A stretch of DNA of 64,000 nt, from NCBI GenBank assembly GCA_021414205.1, contig JAIOOW010000003.1:248001-312000 (forward strand), read 5' to 3'. The DNA is from Candidatus Anderseniibacteriota bacterium. Lineage in GTDB: Bacteria; Patescibacteria; Andersenbacteria; UBA10190. The translations under genes and the position numbers were made by a program. This document shows, piece after piece, positions 51,268-59,549 of this stretch. Position 1 is the stretch's first letter. Every line of letters starts with the position of its first letter. Under the pieces are notes generated by a model. It had not been told where the DNA came from. It saw only the letters and a list, made by a program, of their open reading frames with translations, and did no database searches.

Positions 51268-51339
51268 GCGCTCATAGCTCAGTGGTAGAGCAGTGGCCTT
51301 TTAAGCCAACGGTCGGGGGTTCGAATCCCTCTGGGCGCA
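51268..51339 (+). tRNA. tRNA-Lys (TTT)
   Basis: Acceptor GCGCUCA/UGGGCGC (one G:U), D arm GCUC-AGUGGUA-GAGC, anticodon loop CUUUUAA (anticodon UUU), T arm GGGGG-UUCGAAU-CCCUC. CCA is not encoded. Confidence 0.93.
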
Positions 51340-51350
51340 CACAATAAAAA

Positions 51351-51375
51351 TACCCCGCTATAAGCGGGGTATTTT
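51351..51375. terminator. Bidirectional terminator after tRNA-Lys
   Basis: TACCCCGCT-ATA-AGCGGGGTA with T/A runs on both sides. Confidence 0.85.
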
Positions 51376-51388
51376 GCTGGGATGGCGA

Positions 51389-52006
51389 TTAATACCCCAG
51401 TTTTTCGTTTACGATAATAACAGTTACATTTCGGCCCATATTTGGGTTTTCTTTCTTAAACATCACAATTTTATTAAGAGATGTGCCGGAGCCGTATTTT
51501 TGCATCATGTGTACGTCCTCAAGTGGAACAACGTATTCTTCTATTCGCTTCAAGCCTTCCATAAGGTTTGGTACCAGTTTTTGCGCACCAACTACGAAGA
51601 TTAAGTTTTTCGACGTAAATACGATATGGGGGAGTTGACTGCCTGTGTTAGATGCCACTAAGAATTCTCCTGTTTCAGAAAGCGCATGCACGCTCCCGAG
51701 GTAGAAATCTGAAAGCGATGCTTGCTTACGAAGTTCGCCTTGTTTTGCTTTGTCTTGTTCAGCAAGAATTCCTTCATGTAAATTATTCCATCCATGCTGA
51801 CCAGCTTGGAGGTAGTCTACGAATCCGATTGTTTCAAGCGTTACGGACGATCCGTTCATAACAGATGCGCCGGCAGGAATCATGGATTTAATTTTTTCTA
51901 ATGCCTCGGCGCCAGTATTCACAGACACGCCATGAATATTATGTTCCTCTAGTTTTTTGATAGTGTTAGTTATTTGTTCTGGTGTTGCTAATGTTTCGTA
52001 GTTCAT
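51389..52006 (-). CDS. LUD-domain (LutC-like) protein
   Basis: 205 residues. IPAGASVMNGSSVTLETIG, SVHALSETGEFLVAS, TGSQLPHIVFTSKNLIFVVGAQKLV and EGLKRIEEYVVPLE are typical of LUD/DUF162 proteins, which are tied to lactate utilisation when with LutAB. No LutAB is present, so its role here is open. It lies 33 bases after an ArsR regulator in the same direction. Confidence 0.88.
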   Translation of the reverse strand: MNYETLATPEQITNTIKKLEEHNIHGVSVNTGAEALEKIKSMIPAGASVMNGSSVTLETIGFVDYLQAGQHGWNNLHEGILAEQDKAKQGELRKQASLSDFYLGSVHALSETGEFLVASNTGSQLPHIVFTSKNLIFVVGAQKLVPNLMEGLKRIEEYVVPLEDVHMMQKYGSGTSLNKIVMFKKENPNMGRNVTVIIVNEKLGY

Positions 52007-52039
52007 ATGACTGTTATTAATTAAGTGAAGATAAGAGGG

Positions 52040-52327
52040 CTATGATTTAGGCTTTTTTACTGCATGCGTGAGATTTTTTATAAGTTCTAATAAATACTTG
52101 CTATTGACCGTGTAGATGACTTCTTGCCCTCGCCGTTGGTCTGTAACAAGGTTCGAAGATTTGAGCGTTTTTAAATGTTGAGACATAACGGGCTGCGAAA
52201 CCTCTACGATCTTTGCCAGTTCTGTAACGCTTTTCGGCCCATCGGCGAGCGCTTCTACGATCTTGTAGCGGGTGGCATTGCCGATGCCTTTGCCGAATGT
52301 TTCAATTTGGTCGCACAGTTCACTCAT
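52040..52327 (-). CDS. ArsR-family regulator
   Basis: 95 residues. One winged helix: GNATRYKIVEALADGPKSVTELAKIVEVSQPVMSQHLKTLKSSNLV and RRGQEVIYTVN. No metal-binding Cys pair, so the signal is unclear. It is followed by the LUD gene and has a palindrome between -35 and -10 (52341-52358), so it probably represses its own operon. Confidence 0.88.
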   Translation of the reverse strand: MSELCDQIETFGKGIGNATRYKIVEALADGPKSVTELAKIVEVSQPVMSQHLKTLKSSNLVTDQRRGQEVIYTVNSKYLLELIKNLTHAVKKPKS

Positions 52328-52339
52328 AAGAATATAAAT

Positions 52340-52368
52340 ATATTAGCATAACCTAATATATAATGCAA
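52340..52368 (-). promoter_or_regulatory. ArsR-LUD promoter with palindromic operator
   Basis: On minus: TTGCAT, 17-base spacer, TAATAT. The inverted repeat TATTAG-CATAAC-CTAATA (52341-52358) lies across the spacer and -10. Confidence 0.75.
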
Positions 52369-52375
52369 GGGAATA

Positions 52376-52407
52376 TAAAAAAGCACCGGTGATGAGTCGG
52401 TGCTGCC
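52376..52407 (-). terminator. Terminator of the nucleotidyltransferase gene
   Basis: On minus AGCACCG-N9-CGGTGCT, then TTTTTT. Confidence 0.8.
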
Positions 52408-52419
52408 AGGAGGGCGGAT

Positions 52420-53307
52420 CTACAAAAGGGACTGCGATACGAATAAGCTTTTAACTGCTTGATTGAAGGCGAGAGTGCGATGGGCTAGAGTGAAAATATC
52501 GCGAAGCGCCGCTCCGTAGGCTGATTGGCTGGGGTGCCGGAGCTGCTCCTGAACGACAGATAGAAAATTAGTCTTTCCTTTGAGAAGTTCTTCGAGGAGG
52601 GCGCACACAGGTACCTGCTCCTCTATGAGATGGCATCCATCCTGCAAAATCTTGAGCATTTCTTGCGTAGAATATTCGCGGTGATGTTCGTGACGATCAA
52701 ACAGTCTTCGCGTGATATGGCCTGGGGCATCTAGGATTTTTCCCAGAAAGCGAAGCCGTTGTTCATCGCTGTAGGAGTCGAATAGGAATATTCCATGGGT
52801 GAGGCGGCGTTCTTGGAAATCCAGATACCGGAGTCGTTCCACTAGTTCCTGATGCTTTTTGTCGACGTAGTAATGGACAGGAACAGTAGGCCCCCATTGC
52901 AATGAACTCAGAGGATTTTTGCCAATAATGTTATCTGGGTGTTCGGCGCACCAGCGCAAATGCTTCATGAGGGATAGGCCGATGGAATGGCAGCCCATTT
53001 CAGCGTCTGTTGCAAGGACCGTTTCGAATGAAACCTGAATTCCGTAGGTGTTTCGAATGATCCCCGCGAGGGTTCCCAGGTTACATTGCCCAGGCTCGGG
53101 GAGCTTGCTGGTAACGACGAGCATATCGAGATCGCTCAAGATATTACATCGATTTGTAGCGGCGGAGCCGAACCGTACAGCTCCACAAAAGCCCGCAAGT
53201 TCTGGGAGCGCTCCCTGTAGACATCTAAATGCATCAGAAAATGCCTCTTCTGCGCTCCATGGAGGGGCAAGTTGGCTCAACTCTTCAAACGACAATACGC
53301 GAGTCAT
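52420..53307 (-). CDS. Orphan nucleotidyltransferase-like protein
   Basis: 295 residues. AVRFGSAATNRCNILSDLDMLVV is the GS-x-SDxD signature of the polymerase-beta type nucleotidyltransferase fold, with a further acidic position near VSFETVLATDAE. The rest is helical and His-rich (RHEHHREYS). Substrate unknown. ATG 53307 has GAGGAA upstream; a longer frame to 53358 lacks this. It has its own promoter and terminator: a cassette. Confidence 0.72.
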   Translation of the reverse strand: MTRVLSFEELSQLAPPWSAEEAFSDAFRCLQGALPELAGFCGAVRFGSAATNRCNILSDLDMLVVTSKLPEPGQCNLGTLAGIIRNTYGIQVSFETVLATDAEMGCHSIGLSLMKHLRWCAEHPDNIIGKNPLSSLQWGPTVPVHYYVDKKHQELVERLRYLDFQERRLTHGIFLFDSYSDEQRLRFLGKILDAPGHITRRLFDRHEHHREYSTQEMLKILQDGCHLIEEQVPVCALLEELLKGKTNFLSVVQEQLRHPSQSAYGAALRDIFTLAHRTLAFNQAVKSLFVSQSLL

Positions 53308-53427
53308 GGCGCGGTTCCTCGTCTTGTGAAATATTGGTTGGAAAGGTGCGTGTGGCAACTGCTGCCAACATCAAAAAATAGCACAGTTGCGAGAAAAATA
53401 GCAACCGCTGAAAAATGTCAGAAAGTA

Positions 53428-53455
53428 TTGACAAAATGGGATATAGGAGTATACT
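53428..53455 (+). promoter_or_regulatory. Cassette promoter with ATAGGAG element
   Basis: TTGACA (53428-53433), 16-base spacer ending ATATAGGAG, TATACT (53450-53455). GTCTTTC-GGA-AAGAC follows at the expected 5' end of the mRNA. Confidence 0.85.
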
Positions 53456-53558
53456 AATTGTGTCTTTCGGAAAGACAAATGTTCATTTCTTGTGGGATTT
53501 CGCCAGGCATGGCAGAGAACGTGCTGGCTTTATGTGTTTGTTTTGAAGAGGGGTTAGT

Positions 53559-53903
53559 ATGTCGGCAGTGATTGAGAAGAAGGATTCGGCAAGGATGAAA
53601 CGGGCTCAAGCGATGCAGCAGGTTAGCGTGTTTACGCTCACGGAGATGCAGGGGCTCGTTTCGCCAGGAGATGAGTTGAAAGTGGATTACGCTCGGGTGT
53701 GCTGTGCATGTACGAATTGTGCGCATTACCGGACTAACAACACGATCAACCCTTCTCAACGATTGAGTCTTGCTCAGGCAGGCAGTCGGACCGTGCTGGT
53801 TCATGCCGATTGCCCTAAGCAGCCAACGATGCAGATTCTGATGCCGCTGCGGAGGGATCTGCTCGAGATTCTTGCCAAGGTGAAAGGCGTCGAAGTCGTT
53901 TGA
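53559..53903 (+). CDS. Orphan hypothetical protein with Cys cluster
   Basis: 114 residues. RVCCACTNCAHYRT gives four closely spaced Cys with a His, and CPKQ follows later: possibly a zinc or metal site. No family recognised. AGAGGGG precedes the ATG, with about 97 nt of leader after the promoter. A strong terminator follows. Confidence 0.6.
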   Translation: MSAVIEKKDSARMKRAQAMQQVSVFTLTEMQGLVSPGDELKVDYARVCCACTNCAHYRTNNTINPSQRLSLAQAGSRTVLVHADCPKQPTMQILMPLRRDLLEILAKVKGVEVV

Positions 53904-53920
53904 GTTAAAAGCTGATTTCT

Positions 53921-53988
53921 GCGGGCAGGGAAGGATAAGGGAGCAACGAGTGCACTCCCAAATCCGACCCTGACCCGCCTATTTTTTT
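53921..53988 (+). terminator. Terminator after the Cys-cluster gene
   Basis: GCGGGCAGGG pairs with CCCTGACCCGC around an inner GGGAG/CTCCC hairpin, then TTTTTTT. Confidence 0.8.
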
Positions 53989-54002
53989 ACCCGCAAATGG
54001 AC

Positions 54003-54030
54003 TTGACAAATTCAATATAACAGCTATAAT
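54003..54030 (+). promoter_or_regulatory. Strong promoter of the structured RNA region
   Basis: TTGACA (54003-54008), 16-base spacer, TATAAT (54025-54030). It is the closest match to consensus in the window. Confidence 0.85.
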
Positions 54031-54035
54031 GGTTA

Positions 54036-54190
54036 GTTCGTTGAAAAAGCAGTTTTATGGTTAGGAGGGGCCTTGCGCAATACAGGCGATGAGAGTTTCG
54101 GCTTTCGCGCTCTTGAGCAAAAAGGCGGTTGTGGATGCCACCTGGTTTCATAACTTCTAAACTCCTTGCCATTAAACTGCTTTTTCGTTA
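54036..54190 (+). ncRNA. Candidate structured non-coding RNA
   Basis: GAAAAAGCAGTTT near 54043 pairs with AAACTGCTTTTTC near 54174, continued by ATGG/CCAT and AGGAG/CTCCT, a long imperfect outer helix. Inside are GCCT-N10-AGGC, AGAG...CTCT and GTGGATGCCAC hairpins, so the fold is multibranched. It has a consensus promoter and no SD-led reading frame. I do not recognise it as tmRNA, RNase P RNA or SRP RNA. A 6S-like RNA is possible on promoter strength and outer stem alone. Confidence 0.45.
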
Positions 54191-54195
54191 CAGTG

Positions 54196-54433
54196 ACTAG
54201 TTGCTCATTTTTGTTCGTATTTGCGAGATTTTTACTGAAGTCTTGCAAATGCGAATCATCTTGTATGATACGCAGTGATCTTTCTTTTCCAAACCCCGTT
54301 TGAAGGAGCGGGGTGCATCCCAGGCATACGACTTGTTCCGCCTAAGCTTCTAGTGAAGGCGGACAATCCTGGGAGAGTGCAAATAATGAGAAAATTGTTT
54401 GTAGTCTTCTAGGGGAACACGTATGATAAGAAC
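54196..54433 (+). promoter_or_regulatory. Structured aspS leader, candidate attenuator
   Basis: Several hairpins in a row: ATTTGCGAG/CTTGCAAAT, GCGAATCAT/ATGATACGC, CCCCG/CGGGG, and CCCAGG/CCTGGG enclosing TCCGCCT/AGGCGGA. A tiny SD-led frame (ATG 54386 to TAG 54412, MRKLFVVF) starts just after the last stem, whose 3' strand holds GGGAG. This could couple leader translation to aspS. No known riboswitch consensus was found. Confidence 0.4.
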
Positions 54434-56221
54434 GTGAAATCCAACCTCAATACAACATATAGAACGCACATGATTGGCGACTTGGCATCTTCATTAGATG
54501 GCAAGGATATTCGCATATCCGGATGGGTGGCAACGCGCCGTGATCATGGGGGGCTAATTTTTTTAGATATTCGAGACAAGACGGGAGTTGTGCAAATTAC
54601 GTGCAACCCTAAGCAGAATAAGCAAGCGTGGGAAGTTGCTGAAACGCTCCGAGATGAATTTGTGGTTACTGTTTCCGGGATTGTACGGATGCGCCCCACT
54701 GAAATGGTAAACGATGCATTGGGCGAATTAGGAAAAATAGAAATTGAAGTAACGGATATTCGACTTGAGAGCGCATCTCAAGCGTTGCCGTTCGTATTAG
54801 GGGATGAGACGGTGAATGAAGATATGCGGCTTACGTATCGCTTTTTAGATTTGCGCACGGCGAAGATGCAAAACATGCTTCGCGTTCGTGGAGAATTTAT
54901 TCAGGAGGTTCGCACGTTCATGATTGGGCATGGGTTTACGGAAGTGCAAACGCCTATTCTTGCAAACTCGTCACCGGAAGGTGCGCGAGATTTTTTGGTG
55001 CCATCAAGACTACACCCGGGAACATTCTACGCACTGCCGCAAGCTCCGCAACAATATAAGCAGCTTTTGATGGTTGGAGGACTAGATAAATATTTCCAAA
55101 TTGCACCATGCTTTCGGGATGAGGACCCGCGCGCGGATCGCCATGCGGGAGACTTTTACCAGATCGACGTAGAGATGAGTTTTATTGAGCAAGAAGATGT
55201 TTTGCAATTAGGGGAAGAGTTGATGAAGCATTTGTCTGATTTTTCCGGGAAGAAATTAAAAGACGAAACATTCCCGCGATTTACCTGGAAAGAGGCGATG
55301 AATAAGTTTGGCGTAGATAAGCCGGATATTCGCTACGACTTTTTTATTACTGACATTACGGATACGGCAAAAAAATCCGGCTTCAATGTATTTGCAAAGT
55401 CAGAAGTTGTGCATGTTTTGCGCGCAGAAGGCGGAGCCGTATTTACGCGAAGCCAGATCGATGAGCTCACGGAACTTGCAAAAGCACATGGATTAGGCGG
55501 GCTTGCATATGCAAAAGTTACGGCAGATGGCGTAGATTCTCCAATTACAAAATTCGTAGGCGAAGATGCATTTGCTGAAATTGTAAAAGCATCCGGTGCG
55601 CAATCTGGTGATATGTTGTTTTTCGGAGCAGGGGAGTGGTTGCCGGTATGTAAAGCATTAGGCGATGTTCGCAAAGCAAGTGCGCATATGCTCGGCGTTC
55701 TTGATAACGAAGCACTTAATAATCAGCTTGCATGGTGCTGGGTGATAGATTTCCCGATGTATGAAAAGAATACGGAAACAGGAGAAATAGATTTCTCGCA
55801 TAATCCGTTCTCGATGCCGCAAGGGGGAATGGAAGCGCTGGAGAATACAAATCCGGAAGATATTGTTGCGTACCAATATGACTTAGTGGTGAACGGATAC
55901 GAAATTAGTTCGGGTGCAATTCGAAATCATAAGATTGATACGTTATATAAAGCATTCGCAATTGCGGGATATTCGAAAGAAGAAACGGATGCGAAGTTTG
56001 GCGGAATGATTCGTGCGTTTTCGTATGGTGCTCCTCCGCACGGTGGATTTGCTCCCGGGATTGATCGGCTCTTGATGGTCCTGATGGATGTCCCGAGCAT
56101 TCGGGATATTTATGCGTTCCCAAAAAACGGTCGCGGACAAGACATGATGATGGCGTCGCCCGCTCCGGTAGATACAAAACTGCTTCGCGATTTGCATATC
56201 AAGCTAGATGTGGAAGAATAA
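54434..56221 (+). CDS. aspS: Aspartyl-tRNA synthetase
   Basis: 595 residues, bacterial type. An N-terminal OB fold (YRTHMIGDL, VATRRDHGGLIFLDIRD), class II motifs with TPILANSSPEGARDFLVPSR, FRDEDPRADRHAGDFYQIDVEMSF and GGFAPGIDRLLM, and the bacterial GAD insert. GTG 54434 is chosen because YRTH is conserved and precedes the first ATG. Charges tRNA-Asp; whether it also serves tRNA-Asn cannot be seen. Confidence 0.95.
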   Translation: MKSNLNTTYRTHMIGDLASSLDGKDIRISGWVATRRDHGGLIFLDIRDKTGVVQITCNPKQNKQAWEVAETLRDEFVVTVSGIVRMRPTEMVNDALGELGKIEIEVTDIRLESASQALPFVLGDETVNEDMRLTYRFLDLRTAKMQNMLRVRGEFIQEVRTFMIGHGFTEVQTPILANSSPEGARDFLVPSRLHPGTFYALPQAPQQYKQLLMVGGLDKYFQIAPCFRDEDPRADRHAGDFYQIDVEMSFIEQEDVLQLGEELMKHLSDFSGKKLKDETFPRFTWKEAMNKFGVDKPDIRYDFFITDITDTAKKSGFNVFAKSEVVHVLRAEGGAVFTRSQIDELTELAKAHGLGGLAYAKVTADGVDSPITKFVGEDAFAEIVKASGAQSGDMLFFGAGEWLPVCKALGDVRKASAHMLGVLDNEALNNQLAWCWVIDFPMYEKNTETGEIDFSHNPFSMPQGGMEALENTNPEDIVAYQYDLVVNGYEISSGAIRNHKIDTLYKAFAIAGYSKEETDAKFGGMIRAFSYGAPPHGGFAPGIDRLLMVLMDVPSIRDIYAFPKNGRGQDMMMASPAPVDTKLLRDLHIKLDVEE

Positions 56222-56222
56222 G

Positions 56223-57386
56223 ATGATGAATAGATCGCAGACCATAGCACTGATCGTAGTAGCTGTCCTTGTGGGGTACCTGATCGGTCAGCGCCACGGC
56301 TTCCCGCCGTCTCAATTGTCTACTTCGCCTGCCGCAATTTCGAGCGCATCTAATCACCAAACAACGGCGCTCTTTTCGGATGTTTGGAAAAGTTTGCATG
56401 ACAATTTTATCGGTAGTATCGATGATAAAAAGTTAGATTATGGCGCAGTGGCGGGAATGGTGCATGCGGCAGGGGATCCGTACACCACGTTTTTTGATCC
56501 GGACCAGGCGAAGCAATTAAAAGAAACATTGAGCGGAAGTTTTTCCGGAATCGGCGCAGAAATGGGAATTAAGAACGGACTCGTTGTGGTAATCGCTCCA
56601 TTGGAAGGATCTCCTGCGCAAAAAGCCGGCATAAAATCTGAAGATATTATCGTTGCCGTAGATAAGAAGAATATTACGCAAGATATGTCGCTTGATGATG
56701 TGGTGCAAGAAATTCGTGGTCCGAAGGGGCAGGCTGTTGTATTGTCTGTTGTTCATAAAGGGGACACAGCTCCAAAAGATATTTCTGTAGTTCGCGACGA
56801 TATTGCCGTGCCGAGCGTAAAGCTCGAAGTTGTGAATAATATCGCGCATATTTCACTGGCAAGTTTCGATAATAATACGGCGTCCCAATTTGCAGATATC
56901 GCAAAGCAAGTTCAGAAGCAAAAAGTTCGCGGAGTGGTATTGGATTTGCGGGATAATCCGGGAGGATACCTAGATTCTGCAGTGCAGATCGCATCGCAAT
57001 TCTTGCAACCAGGCTCTTTGGTGGTAAGCGAACGGGGAAAAACGGAAACGACGCACAAGGCCAGCGGAGGCGGAATTCTTAAAGGGGTGCCGGTGGTAGT
57101 GCTTATTAATCACGGAAGCGCGTCTGCATCAGAAATTTTGGCAGGAGCATTGCGGGACGATATTGCAGCCCCTATCGTAGGTGATCAATCATTTGGAAAA
57201 GGATCTGTGCAAGAAGTGTTGGACATGTCTGATGGATCGAGTCTGAAAGTAACGATTGCGAAATGGTACACGCCGAACGGATCATCTATTGATAAAGAGG
57301 GGATTAAGCCGACTATTGCAGTAACAGACGACGTGAATACAAAGACGGATGAGCAATTGGAAAAAGCATATTCTCAAATAAAGTAA
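56223..57386 (+). CDS. S41 carboxy-terminal processing protease
   Basis: 387 residues. An N-terminal signal anchor (IALIVVAVLVGYLIG), a PDZ domain (FSGIGAEMGIKNGLVVVIAPLEGSPAQKAG) and the S41 domain with DLRDNPGGYLDSAV, the catalytic Ser in GSASASEILAGALRD (about residue 302) and Lys in SFGKGSVQEV. It degrades or trims proteins outside the membrane. Starts 1 base after aspS. ATG 56226 is an equal alternative. Confidence 0.92.
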   Translation: MMNRSQTIALIVVAVLVGYLIGQRHGFPPSQLSTSPAAISSASNHQTTALFSDVWKSLHDNFIGSIDDKKLDYGAVAGMVHAAGDPYTTFFDPDQAKQLKETLSGSFSGIGAEMGIKNGLVVVIAPLEGSPAQKAGIKSEDIIVAVDKKNITQDMSLDDVVQEIRGPKGQAVVLSVVHKGDTAPKDISVVRDDIAVPSVKLEVVNNIAHISLASFDNNTASQFADIAKQVQKQKVRGVVLDLRDNPGGYLDSAVQIASQFLQPGSLVVSERGKTETTHKASGGGILKGVPVVVLINHGSASASEILAGALRDDIAAPIVGDQSFGKGSVQEVLDMSDGSSLKVTIAKWYTPNGSSIDKEGIKPTIAVTDDVNTKTDEQLEKAYSQIK

Positions 57387-57391
57387 TTCTT

Positions 57392-57859
57392 ATGGCTAAA
57401 CAACTCTCAGTGATCCTATTAGAAGATATCGCCCAACTCGGAAGAGCGGGCGATATTGTAGAGGTGGCAGAAGCGTATGCGCGCAATGCCTTATTCCCGC
57501 AAGGGAAGGCCGCGCTTGCAACTGCTCAAGTGAAGACAGAAAAGCAAACCAAAGATGCGGCAAAGCGAAAAAGGGCAGAAGAAGAACTATTGGCGACGCA
57601 GGCAATTGCAGAAAAAATGGAAAATACAGAACTTAGCATTTCTGTTTCTGTGAACGAAGAAAATGAACCATATGGCAGTATTACATCAAAAACTATTGCT
57701 GATTTACTGAAAAAAGAATCTAACATAGATATTTCCGCGAAGAAAATTTCAGGAACCTTCCCAATTAAATCGCTTGGTTCGTTCCCGATTTCAGTTTCGT
57801 TGCCGCAGGGTGTAGAATTTCACATGATTATTGTTGTAACAAAAAAAGATGAGCAATAA
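57392..57859 (+). CDS. rplI: 50S ribosomal protein L9
   Basis: 155 residues. LSVILLEDIAQLGRAGDIVEVAEAYARNALFPQGKA is the L9 N-terminal domain; a long helix and a C-terminal domain follow. L9 is missing in several CPR groups, so its presence narrows the lineage. It overlaps pyrG by 11 bases. Confidence 0.94.
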   Translation: MAKQLSVILLEDIAQLGRAGDIVEVAEAYARNALFPQGKAALATAQVKTEKQTKDAAKRKRAEEELLATQAIAEKMENTELSISVSVNEENEPYGSITSKTIADLLKKESNIDISAKKISGTFPIKSLGSFPISVSLPQGVEFHMIIVVTKKDEQ

Positions 57860-59459
57860 AAAAACAAAATATATTTTCGTAACAGGCGGAGTGTTGTCTG
57901 GATTAGGAAAGGGGATTACCGCAGCATCTATCGGGAATATGCTTAAAGACCGCGGGCTCACGGTGAACATGCAGAAGTTCGATCAGTATATCAACGTGGA
58001 TGCCGGCACATTAAACCCTGCAGAGCATGGGGAAGTGTTCGTGACGGACGATGGCGCAGAAGCGGATTTGGATTTAGGGCATTACGAACGGTTTTTGCAT
58101 CAAAACATTACGGCGGATTCCTCGGTGATGACGGGAAAAATTTATCAGGAAGTCATTAATAGGGAGCGCCGAGGAGAATACTTAGGCAAGACCGTGCAAG
58201 TTATTCCGCATGTAACAGAAGAGGTAAAGCGTCGAGCGCGGCTATCTGCTGCATCAGGAGATTATGATGTGCAAATCGTCGAAATTGGCGGAACGGTGGG
58301 GGATAACGAAGGGTTTCATTTCTTGGAAGCTGCCCGCCAAATGATGCTCGATGAAGGGCGAGAAAATGTGCTGTATGTGCACGTTGTATTTTTGCCGTAT
58401 TTGAAAGCAAGTGATGAAGTGAAAACAAAGCCAGCACAAAATAGTGTACGGGAATTGCGCAGTATCGGTATTCAGCCAGATGTATTAATCGCGCGTACTG
58501 ATTATGAAATTGGCGAAGCTGACATTGCAAAAATGTCGTTATATACAAACGTAGAAAAAGAAGCCATTTTGCCACTCGTAACAGTTAAGACAGTGTACGA
58601 AGTTCCGCTGATCATGGAAAATCACAAGCTGGACGAAGTGATTATGAAAAAGTTGAAGCTTGAAGTAAAGCCTCGCGCGCATGATGGATGGGAAAAGCTG
58701 GTAGAAAATATTAAGAAAGACAAACCGAAACTTCCAATTGCAGTAGTGGGAAAATACATTACGATGCTCGATACGTATGCAAGTATGGTGGAAGCATTAA
58801 AGGCGGCATGTTGGGTAAATGGGTTCGATATAGAGCTGATATGGATTGATGCGGAAAAATTGGAGCAGAACGATGAGGCAACATTTAGCGAACTCAAAAA
58901 AGCAAAAGGTATCGTTGTCCCGGGCGGCTTCGGTGTGCGCGGAACGGAAGGAAAAATTCTAGGAGTAAAATATGCTCGTGAAAACAACATTCCGTATCTT
59001 GGATTGTGTTTAGGGATGCAGCTTGCTGTTATCGAATTTGCCCGCAACGTTGCAAATATCCCCCAAGCAACTAGTCAAGAGTTTGATGAAAAATCTGACA
59101 GCTGCGTGATTCATATTATGGAATCGCAAAAAACAGTTACAGATAAAGGCGGAACGATGCGATTAGGCGGATGGGATTGTGTGTTGAAAGAAGGGACGAA
59201 AATCGCGGACGCATACGGATCAACGAATATTCGCGAGCGTCATCGTCATCGCTATGAATTTAATAACGACTTTAAAGAACAGTTAGAAACGGCGGGCTTA
59301 GTGTTATCTGGCGCAACTCCAGACGGAAAATTAATAGAAACAATTGAGCTTAAAGACCATCCATTCTTCGTTGCAGTTCAGTTCCATCCAGAATTTACAT
59401 CGCGCCCTCAAGGCGGCCACCCGCTCTTTAACGCGTTCATCAAAGCGGCGGGGAAGTAA
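57849..59459 (+). CDS. pyrG: CTP synthase
   Basis: 536 residues. The amidoligase domain starts IFVTGGVLSGLGKGITAASIG, with KFDQYINVDAGTLNP; the glutaminase domain has PYLGLCLGMQL (catalytic Cys) and QFHPEFTSRP (His, Glu). It makes CTP from UTP using glutamine. All catalytic residues are present. Confidence 0.97.
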   Translation: MSNKKTKYIFVTGGVLSGLGKGITAASIGNMLKDRGLTVNMQKFDQYINVDAGTLNPAEHGEVFVTDDGAEADLDLGHYERFLHQNITADSSVMTGKIYQEVINRERRGEYLGKTVQVIPHVTEEVKRRARLSAASGDYDVQIVEIGGTVGDNEGFHFLEAARQMMLDEGRENVLYVHVVFLPYLKASDEVKTKPAQNSVRELRSIGIQPDVLIARTDYEIGEADIAKMSLYTNVEKEAILPLVTVKTVYEVPLIMENHKLDEVIMKKLKLEVKPRAHDGWEKLVENIKKDKPKLPIAVVGKYITMLDTYASMVEALKAACWVNGFDIELIWIDAEKLEQNDEATFSELKKAKGIVVPGGFGVRGTEGKILGVKYARENNIPYLGLCLGMQLAVIEFARNVANIPQATSQEFDEKSDSCVIHIMESQKTVTDKGGTMRLGGWDCVLKEGTKIADAYGSTNIRERHRHRYEFNNDFKEQLETAGLVLSGATPDGKLIETIELKDHPFFVAVQFHPEFTSRPQGGHPLFNAFIKAAGK

Positions 59460-59463
59460 CGGG

Positions 59464-59492
59464 TTGACTTTTAATCGATTTTTGTTTACTAT
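59464..59492 (+). promoter_or_regulatory. tRNA-type promoter now driving a cassette
   Basis: TTGACT (59464-59469), 17-base spacer, TACTAT (59487-59492). The expected start of transcription matches the 5' end of the tRNA fragment. Confidence 0.7.
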
Positions 59493-59499
59493 ATCCGCG

Positions 59500-59519
59500 A
59501 GCCTCGTAGCTCAGTGGTA
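59500..59519 (+). pseudogene. Truncated tRNA gene, 5' end only
   Basis: AGCCTCG, then TA, GCTC and the D loop AGTGGTA: the first 20 bases of a tRNA. The D arm is identical to tRNA-Lys at 51268. The rest of the tRNA is absent. Confidence 0.65.
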
Positions 59520-59549
59520 CATTTTCAATGCTTGCGCAAGGAGCAAATT

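Noticed and set aside
54379..54427. A tmRNA-like tag frame (GCA AAT AAT GAG ... ending in two stops)
   Set aside because: No tRNA-like domain or CCA end is near, and the tag does not end in LAA-like residues.
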